From contig JAQYAV010000103.1 of the NCBI GenBank assembly GCA_029338675.1, forward strand, positions 1 to 64,000: a DNA stretch of 64,000 nt, given 5' to 3'. The DNA is from Lachnospiraceae bacterium. GTDB taxonomy: Bacteria; Bacillota; Clostridia; Lachnospirales; Lachnospiraceae. Below, one piece after another: positions 28,019 through 36,781 of the stretch. Both the position numbers and the translations under genes were made by a program. The notes under the pieces are model-generated. The model did not search any database. It saw nothing but the letters and a program-made list of their open reading frames with translations, and had not been told where the DNA came from. Positions within the stretch are counted from its first letter, which is position 1, and each line of letters begins with the position of its first letter.

Positions 28019-28981
28019 ATGAGTAAAGAAAATGTTAATTCTGATATTGATAACAATATGCATCAAGAGTCATTAAATGATAATAATTCAAAAAATAATA
28101 ATTCAACAGATAATGCTAGTGTTGATATTAATATGGATTCTAATAACAAAAAATCAGATAATGCAAATATAGATTCAAGTGAAATTGATTCTAAAAATAT
28201 TTCTTCAACAGATAAAGAAGAAAATCAGAAAGCAAAAAAGGAAAAGAAAAAATTATTCAAAAAAAAGAAAACAAAAGATAATTCTTCTGATGATAATACT
28301 TTAGAAACAACTTCTATTGATGAATCAAGTAAATCTGATGAGGAAGTAGAAGATGATATTAACGATTACAAAATAGATGAAGATGGTAATTTTGTTAGAA
28401 AACGTAAAAAGAAAAAGAGAAAAAAGAAGGATACAAGAGATCCAAGAGAAATAAATATAGTTAAGGAATTACTTAACTTAATAGTTTATTTTGCAGTTGT
28501 TATATTAGCTGTTTTCTTTATTTTGAAATATATTGGTTGTAAATCGTTAGTAAATGGACCTTCAATGAATCCAGTATTAGAGAATAATGATTACGTTTGG
28601 GTAGATAAAATTTCATACAAATTTGTTGATCCTAAACGATTTGATGTTATAATATTTAACTATGATGAAAATACAAAATACGTAAAACGTATAATTGGAT
28701 TACCAGGTGAAACAGTTAAAATTGATCAGAATGGAAATATTTATATTAATGGCAATCTTATGAATGAAGATTATGGTTTAGAACGTATTGAGCCTACAAG
28801 GATTGGACGTGCAAGTGAGCCGGTATTACTTGGTGAAGATGAATATTTTGTATTAGGTGATAATAGAAATAACAGTAGTGATAGTAGATTTGCTGATGTT
28901 GGTAATATTTCCAAGGATGAAATAATTGGCAAGGTAATATTTAGACTTTCACCAATTAAGAAAATTGGAGTTATTAGATAA
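28019..28981 (+). CDS. lepB: Signal peptidase I (second copy) with long charged N-terminal tail
   Basis: 320 residues from ATG 28019 (in-frame GTG 28004 is possible but has no ribosome binding site). Residues 1-145 are Asn/Ser/Asp-rich with two Lys-rich tracts and should be cytosolic and disordered. One membrane segment (about 150-172) follows, then the S26 domain with NGPSMNPVL, KYVKRIIGLPGE and VLGDNRNNSSDSR. The catalytic domain is complete. The tail, nearly half of the protein, is not part of ordinary LepB. Confidence 0.93.
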   Translation: MSKENVNSDIDNNMHQESLNDNNSKNNNSTDNASVDINMDSNNKKSDNANIDSSEIDSKNISSTDKEENQKAKKEKKKLFKKKKTKDNSSDDNTLETTSIDESSKSDEEVEDDINDYKIDEDGNFVRKRKKKKRKKKDTRDPREINIVKELLNLIVYFAVVILAVFFILKYIGCKSLVNGPSMNPVLENNDYVWVDKISYKFVDPKRFDVIIFNYDENTKYVKRIIGLPGETVKIDQNGNIYINGNLMNEDYGLERIEPTRIGRASEPVLLGEDEYFVLGDNRNNSSDSRFADVGNISKDEIIGKVIFRLSPIKKIGVIR

Positions 28982-29013
28982 GATAATATTGAATAGTTGC
29001 GTTTGAGAAATAG

Positions 29014-29056
29014 TGCTAATTATGATATTGTAATTATATTATAGTTAGCATTTTTT
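29014..29056 (+). terminator. Intrinsic terminator after the second lepB
   Basis: 10-bp stem 29014-29023/29041-29050 with one G-T pair and six T following. Confidence 0.8.
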
Positions 29057-29073
29057 CGTTAGAAAGGATAATT

Positions 29074-29847
29074 ATGAGCATAAGTATTAGTGAAATTACA
29101 AAAGAATTAAAAAATATTAAAGACACAGATAAAAACAATTTAAGCCAATTTGTCGATAAATATAATAGCGATGAAAGAAATGGTGTAGTTACTTTAATAA
29201 ATAAAGCAAATAAAAAAATTAACAAAATTATTAACGAAGAAATTCGTACTCATAAAATGTATGAATTTGAACGAAAGTATTATGAACAAGGATATAAGTA
29301 TATATGCGGAATTGATGAGGTTGGAAGAGGACCATTGGCAGGGCCAGTAGTTGCATGTGCAGTTATTTTACCTGATAGTGAAGAGCTTCTATACTTAAAT
29401 GATTCAAAACAAGTATCTAAGCAAAAAAGAGAAGAACTTTATGATATTATATTAGATAAAGCAATTGCTTGTGAGGTTGGAATTGTATCTTGGGGAAGAA
29501 TTGATGAAATAAATATTTTACAAGCAACATATGAGGCGATGAGAGCTGCAATTAGTAAGCTTAAAACTAAACCAGATTTATTGTTAAATGATGCTGTTAA
29601 AATTCCTGAAATAGATGTAAAACAGGTTCCGATAATAAAAGGGGATACACTTTCTGCATCTATTGCAGCAGCAAGTATAGTTGCAAAAGTGACTAGGGAT
29701 AGAATGATGGAAGAATATGCTCGTATTTATCCAGGGTATGATTTTGAGAATAATATGGGATATGGAACAAAGAAACATCTTGATAATTTAAAAGCTGCAG
29801 GACCATGTGATATACACAGAAGAACATTTATTAAGAATTTATTGTAG
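29074..29847 (+). CDS. rnhB: Ribonuclease HII
   Basis: 257 residues. An N-terminal helical extension of about 75 residues precedes the RNase HII core with GIDEVGRGPLAGPVVACAV (first catalytic Asp-Glu pair) and later IIKGDTLSASIAAASIVAKVTRD-type motif with the third acidic residue. Removes RNA from RNA-DNA hybrids and misincorporated ribonucleotides. GAAAGGA precedes ATG. Confidence 0.96.
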   Translation: MSISISEITKELKNIKDTDKNNLSQFVDKYNSDERNGVVTLINKANKKINKIINEEIRTHKMYEFERKYYEQGYKYICGIDEVGRGPLAGPVVACAVILPDSEELLYLNDSKQVSKQKREELYDIILDKAIACEVGIVSWGRIDEINILQATYEAMRAAISKLKTKPDLLLNDAVKIPEIDVKQVPIIKGDTLSASIAAASIVAKVTRDRMMEEYARIYPGYDFENNMGYGTKKHLDNLKAAGPCDIHRRTFIKNLL

Positions 29848-29869
29848 CTAGAAAGGGTGGTGTGATTTT

Positions 29870-31648
29870 ATGAATATAAGTAATGTTTCCAACAACATAT
29901 CAGCTAATATTAATAATTATGCATCATCTATTAATCAAGAGAATAATGTAAATCAAACTTCAGGTGCTGAAATTAGTAATATAGCAGACTTAAAAGAACT
30001 ATCCAAGGGAGATAGTTTTTCGGGAAAAGTAATTGGAATTAATAACAATACTTTAACGATTAAGCTAAACAACGGAAATGAAATTAATGCAAAAATGGCT
30101 GAACAAATTAAAGTAAATGTTGGCTCTATAGTTGAGTTTTTTGTAAAACAAAAAAATTCTAATGGTGTAGTGATTAGTCCAAGTAATACATCTAATGATA
30201 TCGTTAAACAAATACTAAATAATAACGGTTTTGCTGCATCGGATAAAAATATACAAATTACTAATGCACTAATAAATAATTATATGCCTACAGATAAACG
30301 TTTTATGCAAAAAATTATGCAGGCATCATATAATTTTCCCAATGTATCAGTTGATGATATTATATCAATGACAAAGCTTAATATTCCTATAACAAAAGAG
30401 AACATAGATATATATAATCAATATAAAAATAGTCAGCATCAATTAACAAATGATATTTCTAATTTGACTAATTCAATAGAAGGTTATATTAATGACTTGG
30501 CAAATGATAATACTATTAATCCTTCAAATGAGATAAATAAAATAGTTAAGGCGTTATTTAATAATGGTGATATAAGTATAGTTGATAAAAATGAGTTGAT
30601 TAGTCAAAACATTGGCAACCAAAACACTACTAATCAAAATGAATATTATAATAGCGTTAAAGGTAATAGTATTGAAAGCAATGATAATATAATAAGTTAT
30701 AATTATAATAAAGAACAAATAACTAATGATAATATTAGTAATATAATAGAAAACTCTATATCGTCGGAAAACAAAGAATATAATAAAATATCAGATTCTA
30801 TAATTAAAATTGCGCAGATTTTAAATATAGATGCTGAGGATTTGGCTACAAGGATTAATATTGAATCCGATGAAAGTGAACAGATACTAAACAAGATAAT
30901 TAATTTTTCAGAAACTAAGGCTGATTTGTTGAATAATTTATCTGAACTTACTTTTAATAATCAGTCGAATTTTAACAATCTGATTACAAAAGAAGGTTTT
31001 ATATTTATACTAAAACAATCTATTAATAAGGAGCTTTCACTAGATGCAAAGAATATGAAGGATTCTAATGAGATAGATGATTTATATTCTGAAACAAGTA
31101 GTAAGCTATCTAAGTTGATTAATGATTTTTCAGGTGATAATCATAGTGGAGCAAAAGAGTTTTCAAACAACGCCAAAGAAATGCAGCAAAAGCTTGATTT
31201 TATTCAAAATATAAATAATATGTATGCCTATGCGCAATTACCAGTTAATGCTTCTGGAAATAATTTTAATTCAGAACTGTTTGTATATATGAATAAAAAG
31301 GCTAAAATTAGTGATAAAAAAAATATTAGTGCAATGCTTCATTTAGACATGGATAATCTTGGACCTATAGATGTTCATGTTACTCTTAATAATAGTGAAG
31401 TAATAACTAAATTTTATGTTGAAGATGAAGAGAGTGCAAGAATAATTAAAGAGCATATGGATATGCTTCAGGAAGCACTTAAAAATAATGGGTTAAATTT
31501 ACATAGTGAAACAATTAATAGAAATAGCGATAATATAAATAATATTGATATTAAAACAACTAATTCTAATAACATGGTTCATAATGAAATATTTCAAAAT
31601 GAATTGGAAAAATCTGTTAAAAGATATACTTTTGATGTTAGAAGTTAA
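29870..31648 (+). CDS. FliK-like (YlqG-type) Asn-rich protein
   Basis: 592 residues. An N-terminal disordered stretch, a small beta-rich segment (about 45-105, GDSFSGKVIGINNNTLTIKL), a long Asn/Ser/Ile-rich middle, and a C-terminal domain (about 475-550, MLHLDMDNLGPIDVHVTLN then KEHMDMLQEALKNNGL) that resembles the hook-length control domain of FliK. The next gene encodes a lone FlhB C-terminal domain, and the pair matches B. subtilis ylqG-ylqH behind rnhB. Function of this pair is not established. No signal peptide. Confidence 0.7.
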   Translation: MNISNVSNNISANINNYASSINQENNVNQTSGAEISNIADLKELSKGDSFSGKVIGINNNTLTIKLNNGNEINAKMAEQIKVNVGSIVEFFVKQKNSNGVVISPSNTSNDIVKQILNNNGFAASDKNIQITNALINNYMPTDKRFMQKIMQASYNFPNVSVDDIISMTKLNIPITKENIDIYNQYKNSQHQLTNDISNLTNSIEGYINDLANDNTINPSNEINKIVKALFNNGDISIVDKNELISQNIGNQNTTNQNEYYNSVKGNSIESNDNIISYNYNKEQITNDNISNIIENSISSENKEYNKISDSIIKIAQILNIDAEDLATRINIESDESEQILNKIINFSETKADLLNNLSELTFNNQSNFNNLITKEGFIFILKQSINKELSLDAKNMKDSNEIDDLYSETSSKLSKLINDFSGDNHSGAKEFSNNAKEMQQKLDFIQNINNMYAYAQLPVNASGNNFNSELFVYMNKKAKISDKKNISAMLHLDMDNLGPIDVHVTLNNSEVITKFYVEDEESARIIKEHMDMLQEALKNNGLNLHSETINRNSDNINNIDIKTTNSNNMVHNEIFQNELEKSVKRYTFDVRS

Positions 31649-31684
31649 ATTATTAATTATATACGTTCATAATGGGGTGAAAAA

Positions 31685-31957
31685 GTGAAAAAGTCAAAAA
31701 AAGCTGTTGCATTAATGTATGATCCAGATAATCAGGCACCTCAGGTTGTTGCTTCAGGAAAGGGTGCAATTGCTGATAAAATTATTGATACTGCAAAACA
31801 AAATGATGTTCCGTTATATAAAGATACTGATTTAACAGATACGCTTCTTAAGCTTGATATTGGAGAGTGTATACCACCAGAATTATATGGGGTAGTTGCT
31901 GAAATATTAGTATACGTAGATAAAATGGATAAAATTAAATCTAAAATCAATAGATAA
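31685..31957 (+). CDS. FlhB C-terminal domain homologue (FlhX/YlqH type)
   Basis: 90 residues, GTG start after GGGGTGA. It matches only the cytosolic substrate-switch domain of FlhB/EscU (VASGKGAIADKIIDTAKQ, NDVPLYKDTDLTDTLLKLD, IPPELYGVVAEIL). The NPTH cleavage motif of full FlhB is replaced by MYDPDNQAPQ, so autocleavage is not expected. Companion of the FliK-like gene 37 nt upstream. Confidence 0.85.
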   Translation: MKKSKKAVALMYDPDNQAPQVVASGKGAIADKIIDTAKQNDVPLYKDTDLTDTLLKLDIGECIPPELYGVVAEILVYVDKMDKIKSKINR

Positions 31958-32006
31958 AATTAATTTTTGGTAATATGCTGCAGATATATTTTAATATAAG
32001 GAGTGA

Positions 32007-32411
32007 ATGATAATAGATAAAAAAAGTAACAGTATTAAAATAAAGCAAAACAATAATATAAATAAACGAAAGCTTGGGAAAGAATACGAAGAAAAAGCAG
32101 CAATTTATTTATCTGACAAAGGGTATCGTATAATTGATAAGAATATATTTACTCCATTTGGGGAAATTGATATTTTAGCTGAAGAAAAAGAAACCCTTGT
32201 ATTTGTCGAAATTAAGTATAGATCATCAAACAAATGTGGAGATCCGCTTGAATCAGTGAATTACAATAAACAGAAAAAAATATGCAAGTCTGCATTATAT
32301 ATTTATAGCAGAAAAGGGTTTTATTTTGATAAGCCGTGTAGATTCGATGTTGTTGCAATAAATAAAGATGAAATCAATCATGTAAAAAATGCATTTGATT
32401 TTTTTATGTAA
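32007..32411 (+). CDS. UPF0102 (YraN-family) nuclease-fold protein
   Basis: 134 residues. After a basic N-terminus it has the YraN core: GKEYEEKAAIYLSDKGY, FGEIDILAEEKETLVFVEIKYRS (the E-x(n)-D-E-x-K pattern of PD-(D/E)XK nucleases), then RFDVVAI. Function is not established. ATG 32007 has AAGGAG only 3 nt upstream, which is tight, but no better start is in frame. Confidence 0.88.
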   Translation: MIIDKKSNSIKIKQNNNINKRKLGKEYEEKAAIYLSDKGYRIIDKNIFTPFGEIDILAEEKETLVFVEIKYRSSNKCGDPLESVNYNKQKKICKSALYIYSRKGFYFDKPCRFDVVAINKDEINHVKNAFDFFM

Positions 32412-32487
32412 AAAAAATTATAGTATAAATAAGAAAGGAAAAATTGACATAAGTATGAATATTTTTGATTGTAAACTATTCGTATTT

Positions 32488-32516
32488 AAGGTGAATTTAT
32501 AATGATTAATTAAATG
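32488..32516 (+). promoter_or_regulatory. Three-codon leader ORF abutting the pgeF start
   Basis: AAGGTGA (32488-32494) lies 7 nt before ATG ATT AAT TAA (32502-32513), whose stop is immediately followed by the pgeF ATG at 32514. The ribosome binding site is well placed for the tiny ORF and too far (19 nt) for pgeF, suggesting re-initiation. Confidence 0.5.
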
Positions 32517-33449
32517 AGAGAAAAATTTGATTTAGGAATAAATAAAGATACAATTTTTGCTAATCTTGAAAAAAATATTAAATATATAAATAATATTTCT
32601 TATGACAGTGATGATAGAACTACTTATGTTGCACTTTATAAAAAAGAAGAATATGTTCCTGTAATAAAATATAAAATTTTTGATGAATATAGTGATGTTA
32701 TATCTGGCTTTTCTACTAGATTAGGCGGAGTAAGCAAAGAACATCTTTCAAGTATGAATTTAAGCTTTTCTAGAGGGGATGACAAAGAAAACGTTATAGA
32801 GAATCATAAAAGATTTGCTGATGCTGTTGGATATGATTATAAAAAATTAGTTTTTTCTGATCAGGTGCATACAACAAATATTCATGTAGTAACAAAAGAT
32901 GATGCTGGAAAGGGTATTGTTATTGAAAGCGATATAAAGAATACAGATGGTCTTGTTACAAATTGTTATAATATTCCACTGATAACATTTTATGCTGATT
33001 GTGTACCTATATATTTTTATGACCCAGTAAAAAAGGTTGTAGGATTAGCGCATTCTGGGTGGAAAGGTACAGCTTCGAATATTGCAAAGTCAATGGTCGA
33101 TAAAATGAAAGAAAGCTTTTCTTGCAATGAAGAAGACATTATCTGTGCTATTGGACCATCAATATGTCAGAAATGCTATGAGGTTGATAATGTAGTAACT
33201 GATATAATAAAAGCAAACTTTTCAAAAGATGAATACGATGAAGTAATAATTGATAAACATAATGGCAAATATCAACTTGATTTACATAAATTATGCAGAA
33301 TAAATTTACTTAATTGTGGAATAAAAGCAGAACATATTGCTATGCCTGATATTTGTACATGCTGTAATGACAAAATTCTCTTTTCACATAGAGCATCCAA
33401 TGGAAAACGTGGAAATCTTGCAGCGGTAATAATGCTTTACAATGATTAA
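32514..33449 (+). CDS. pgeF: PgeF/LACC1-family (YfiH) purine nucleoside enzyme
   Basis: 311 residues of the DUF152 multicopper-polyphenol-oxidase-like family, now known to include peptidoglycan editing and purine nucleoside phosphorylase/adenosine deaminase activities. Visible: GFSTRLGGVS, FSDQVHTTNIHVV (metal His), TFYADCVPIYFYD (Cys) and GLAHSGWKGT (His). Start ATG 32514 directly follows the in-frame TAA of a three-codon leader ORF. No strong site of its own. Confidence 0.88.
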   Translation: MREKFDLGINKDTIFANLEKNIKYINNISYDSDDRTTYVALYKKEEYVPVIKYKIFDEYSDVISGFSTRLGGVSKEHLSSMNLSFSRGDDKENVIENHKRFADAVGYDYKKLVFSDQVHTTNIHVVTKDDAGKGIVIESDIKNTDGLVTNCYNIPLITFYADCVPIYFYDPVKKVVGLAHSGWKGTASNIAKSMVDKMKESFSCNEEDIICAIGPSICQKCYEVDNVVTDIIKANFSKDEYDEVIIDKHNGKYQLDLHKLCRINLLNCGIKAEHIAMPDICTCCNDKILFSHRASNGKRGNLAAVIMLYND

Positions 33450-33498
33450 TGATTAGTGTATTATTAATTAGTTAAGAATATGAAATGGAGAAAATGCT

Positions 33499-34821
33499 AT
33501 GAGTAGACCAGTTGTTGCAATTGTTGGTAGACCTAATGTAGGTAAGTCAACACTTTTTAACACTTTGGCTGGAGATAAAATATCAATTGTACAAGATACT
33601 CCAGGTGTTACACGAGATCGAATATATGCAGATGTTAGCTGGCTTAATTATAATTTCACTATTGTTGATACAGGTGGAATTGAGCCAGAGAGTAGCGATA
33701 TAATATTAAAAAGTATGAGAGAACAGGCTGAGATTGCCATTGAAACTGCTGATGTAATAGTATTTATTACAGATGTAAGACAAGGCTTAGTAGATGCTGA
33801 TGGAAAAGTTGCAGATATGCTTAGAAGGTCAAAAAAGCCTGTTATTCTTGTTGTTAACAAAGTAGATAGCTTTGAAAAATTTATGCCAGATGTGTATGAA
33901 TTTTATAATTTAGGAATTGGTGATCCTGTTCCAATTTCTGCTGCATCTCAATTAGGTTTAGGTGATATGCTTGATGAAGTTGTTAAGCATTTCCCAGAGG
34001 ATGCAACAGAAGATATTGAAGATGAAAGACCTAGAATTGCAATTATAGGTAAACCAAACGTTGGTAAATCATCAATAATTAATAAGTTGATTGGTGAGGA
34101 TAGGGTAATTGTATCAGATATTGCAGGTACAACTAGAGATGCAGTTGATACAACCATTACAAGAAATGGTACTGAATATGTCTTTATCGATACTGCAGGT
34201 CTTAGACGCAAAAACAAAATTAAAGAAGAAATAGAAAGATATAGTATTATTAGAACAGTATCTGCTGTTGAACGTTGTAATGTTGCTGTTTTAGTTATTG
34301 ATGCTGAGGAAGGAATTACTGATCAGGATGCTAAGATAGCAGGTATTGCCCATGAACGTGGCAAGGGAATGATTATTGTTGTAAATAAGTGGGATGCAAT
34401 TGAAAAGAATGATAAAACAATATATAAATACACTAATGAAATAAGACAAAAATTATCTTATATGCCTTATGCAGAGCTTATTTTTGTTTCTGCAAAAACA
34501 GGCCAAAGACTTAATAACTTATTTCAAGTTATTGACGCTGTTATTGAAAATCATTCTCTTAGAATTGCAACAGGTGTATTAAATGAAATTGTTTCAGAAG
34601 CAACAGCTCTTAACCAACCACCTTCTGACAAGGGTAAAAGATTAAAGATTTTTTACACTACTCAGGTTTCTGTAAAGCCACCTACATTTGTAATATTTGT
34701 TAATGATAAAGAATTAATGCATTTTTCATATACAAGATATTTAGAAAACAAAATACGAGAGGCCTTTGGATTTAGGGGTACTCCACTGAAATTTATTATA
34801 CGTGAGAGGAAAGAAAAATGA
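33499..34821 (+). CDS. der: Ribosome assembly GTPase Der
   Basis: 440 residues with two tandem G domains (GRPNVGKST near residue 8 and GKPNVGKSS near 185) and a C-terminal KH-like domain (about 355-440). Needed for 50S subunit assembly. The next gene plsY overlaps its stop by 4 nt, so translation is coupled. ATGGAG before the start. Confidence 0.98.
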   Translation: MSRPVVAIVGRPNVGKSTLFNTLAGDKISIVQDTPGVTRDRIYADVSWLNYNFTIVDTGGIEPESSDIILKSMREQAEIAIETADVIVFITDVRQGLVDADGKVADMLRRSKKPVILVVNKVDSFEKFMPDVYEFYNLGIGDPVPISAASQLGLGDMLDEVVKHFPEDATEDIEDERPRIAIIGKPNVGKSSIINKLIGEDRVIVSDIAGTTRDAVDTTITRNGTEYVFIDTAGLRRKNKIKEEIERYSIIRTVSAVERCNVAVLVIDAEEGITDQDAKIAGIAHERGKGMIIVVNKWDAIEKNDKTIYKYTNEIRQKLSYMPYAELIFVSAKTGQRLNNLFQVIDAVIENHSLRIATGVLNEIVSEATALNQPPSDKGKRLKIFYTTQVSVKPPTFVIFVNDKELMHFSYTRYLENKIREAFGFRGTPLKFIIRERKEK

Positions 34822-35486
34822 TAATTCATAGATTATTATGTTTAATATGTGGTTATGTTTTTGGATTACTTCAGACTTCATATATATACGGCAGAATGAA
34901 TGGAATAGATATTCGTGAACATGGAAGTGGTAATGCAGGAACTACTAATGCTCTTCGTGTATTAGGAAAAAAAGCTGGTCTAGTTGTATTTATTGGAGAT
35001 TTATTTAAAGCTGTATTTTGTATTTTAATTGTCAGAACAATTATGAATAATATTGATCCTAATAATGTTAATGTATATATATTATATGCTGGGTTTGGCG
35101 TTATATTAGGACATAATTTTCCCTTCTATCTCAAATTTAAAGGTGGTAAAGGAATTGCTGCAACAGCAGGAATTATTTTAGGCTTCTTTGATCCTATTAT
35201 AATTATTTCGTGTTTGTTGGCTTTTACATTAATTGTTTTATTTACAAGATATGTATCAGTTGGTTCAATTGTTATTTTACTTATCTTTTTCTTTGAATAT
35301 ATGATTTTTTCTTTAAATGGGAAATATAGCTTTGATTTAAATGATACTCATTCATATAAGTGTATGATTGAAAGTATTGTAATTGTTGGAGTTATTGCTG
35401 CAATGGGTATATTTAGACATCGAGCCAACATTAAAAGATTAATTAATCATGAAGAAAACAAAATAGGAAACAAGAAAACTGCATAG
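34818..35486 (+). CDS. plsY: Acyl-phosphate:glycerol-3-phosphate acyltransferase
   Basis: 222-residue polytopic membrane enzyme that acylates glycerol-3-phosphate with acyl-phosphate, the first step of phospholipid synthesis. Motifs [30 protein letters not shown] and a C-terminal [10 protein letters not shown] are diagnostic. An unusual hydrophilic insert (about 172-186) appears before the last helix. Overlaps der by ATGA and precedes gpsA, which makes its substrate. Confidence 0.97.
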   Translation: MIIHRLLCLICGYVFGLLQTSYIYGRMNGIDIREHGSGNAGTTNALRVLGKKAGLVVFIGDLFKAVFCILIVRTIMNNIDPNNVNVYILYAGFGVILGHNFPFYLKFKGGKGIAATAGIILGFFDPIIIISCLLAFTLIVLFTRYVSVGSIVILLIFFFEYMIFSLNGKYSFDLNDTHSYKCMIESIVIVGVIAAMGIFRHRANIKRLINHEENKIGNKKTA

Positions 35487-35502
35487 TGAAAATGGAGGCA
35501 TT

Positions 35503-36513
35503 ATGAAAATTACAATATTAGGAGCTGGAAGTTGGGGGACGGCACTTACTGTTTTATTAGATGATAACGGTCATGATGTTACTGTTTGGTCAATTGATGA
35601 AAATGAAATTAAGATGCTTGACAAAGATAGAGAGCATAAGACTAAATTGCCAGGTGTAAAGCTTAGTGAAAAAGTTAAATTTACAACTGACGAAAAATCA
35701 GCAGTAACATCTGCTGAGATGATTGTTATGGTTGTTCCTTCACCTTTTATAAGAAGCACATCAAAAAAGATTAAACCATATGTGAAGGATAGACAATTGA
35801 TTGTAAATGTATCAAAAGGAATAGAAGAAGATACTTTATTTACATTAACAGAAATAATTAAAGATGAGATACCTAATTGTGAGGTTGCAGCCTTATCTGG
35901 TCCAAGCCATGCTGAAGAGGTTGGCAAAAAAATGCCAACAACTGTAGTAGTAGGTGCTAAATCAAAAGAAACTGCAATGCTTATTCAAGATGCATTTATG
36001 AGTGAGTATTTTAGAGTTTATACGAGTCCAGATTTAATCGGAATTGAGCTTGGAGGAGCACTAAAAAATGTTATTGCTTTAGCAGCAGGTATTGCTGATG
36101 GACTAGGCTGTGGTGATAATGCAAAAGCAGCAATTATTACACGTGGTATATCAGAGATTACTAAATTAGGAATTGCAATGGGTGGACATGCTTCAACCTT
36201 TGCAGGTTTGTCTGGTATTGGTGATTTGATTGTTACATGTGCGTCTGTTCATAGTAGAAACAGAAAAGCAGGTTATTTAATCGGACAAGGCTACACATAC
36301 AAACAAGCAATGGATGATGTAAACATGGTTGTAGAAGGTGTATATTCTGCCAAAGCAGCATATAAACTTGCTAAAAAATATAATATTAGTATGCCAATTG
36401 TGGAAGCTGTAAATGAAGTATTATTTAATGACTTATGCGCTAAGGATGCATTAAAACTATTACTTACACGAATGAGAACGTCTGAATCATTAGACCTTAC
36501 TTGGGATAAATAG
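35503..36513 (+). CDS. gpsA: Glycerol-3-phosphate dehydrogenase [NAD(P)+]
   Basis: Reduces dihydroxyacetone phosphate to glycerol-3-phosphate for phospholipids. 336 residues, GAGSWGTAL (6-14) Rossmann motif, VSKGIEEDTL, LSGPSHAEEV and the catalytic Lys in ELGGALKNVIALAAG. ATGGAGG ribosome binding site. With plsY forms a lipid-precursor pair. Confidence 0.98.
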   Translation: MKITILGAGSWGTALTVLLDDNGHDVTVWSIDENEIKMLDKDREHKTKLPGVKLSEKVKFTTDEKSAVTSAEMIVMVVPSPFIRSTSKKIKPYVKDRQLIVNVSKGIEEDTLFTLTEIIKDEIPNCEVAALSGPSHAEEVGKKMPTTVVVGAKSKETAMLIQDAFMSEYFRVYTSPDLIGIELGGALKNVIALAAGIADGLGCGDNAKAAIITRGISEITKLGIAMGGHASTFAGLSGIGDLIVTCASVHSRNRKAGYLIGQGYTYKQAMDDVNMVVEGVYSAKAAYKLAKKYNISMPIVEAVNEVLFNDLCAKDALKLLLTRMRTSESLDLTWDK

Positions 36514-36522
36514 GAGAATTAA

Positions 36523-36684
36523 GTGAAAACTGACTATCATAATCAAACAAAAGAAATGTTTTATAATTATAAAATGACTAAGATAAAAAATAAAAAAATT
36601 GCTTATTTATTTGTTTGCTTGCTTTTGTTGTTGGTGATTTTTTGTTTAATTTATCTTAATCTAAATAAAGAAATATTGTTATAG
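36523..36684 (+). CDS. Small single-span membrane protein (53 aa)
   Basis: Too short for usual cut-offs. GTG start 7 nt after AGGAGA. A basic, polar N-terminus (1-25) is followed by one strongly hydrophobic segment (26-45, AYLFVCLLLLLVIFCLIYLN) and a short tail. It starts 9 nt after the gpsA stop, so it is probably in the same transcript. The basic head before the helix predicts N-in topology. I do not recognise a family. Its place directly before spoIVA is suggestive only. Confidence 0.6.
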   Translation: MKTDYHNQTKEMFYNYKMTKIKNKKIAYLFVCLLLLLVIFCLIYLNLNKEILL

Positions 36685-36717
36685 TAGTTTAAGAAAAAAA
36701 TATAATATTTATAACAT

Positions 36718-36747
36718 GAATATCTTCCGTAATTAATACATATATAT
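36718..36747 (+). promoter_or_regulatory. Sigma-E-like promoter of spoIVA
   Basis: GAATATC (36718-36724), 14-nt spacer, CATATATAT (36739-36747). This resembles the mother-cell sigma-E pattern (about KMATATT-N14-CATACANT). spoIVA is a sigma-E gene in B. subtilis. Predicted start about 36754, just before GGAGG at 36767. Confidence 0.6.
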
Positions 36748-36781
36748 TTAATAGTGTAATAGTTATGGAGGATATTTTTTT

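Noticed and set aside
32441..32480. Promoter with TTGACA before pgeF
   Set aside because: A TTGACA is present at about 32446, but no acceptable -10 lies 16-18 nt downstream.
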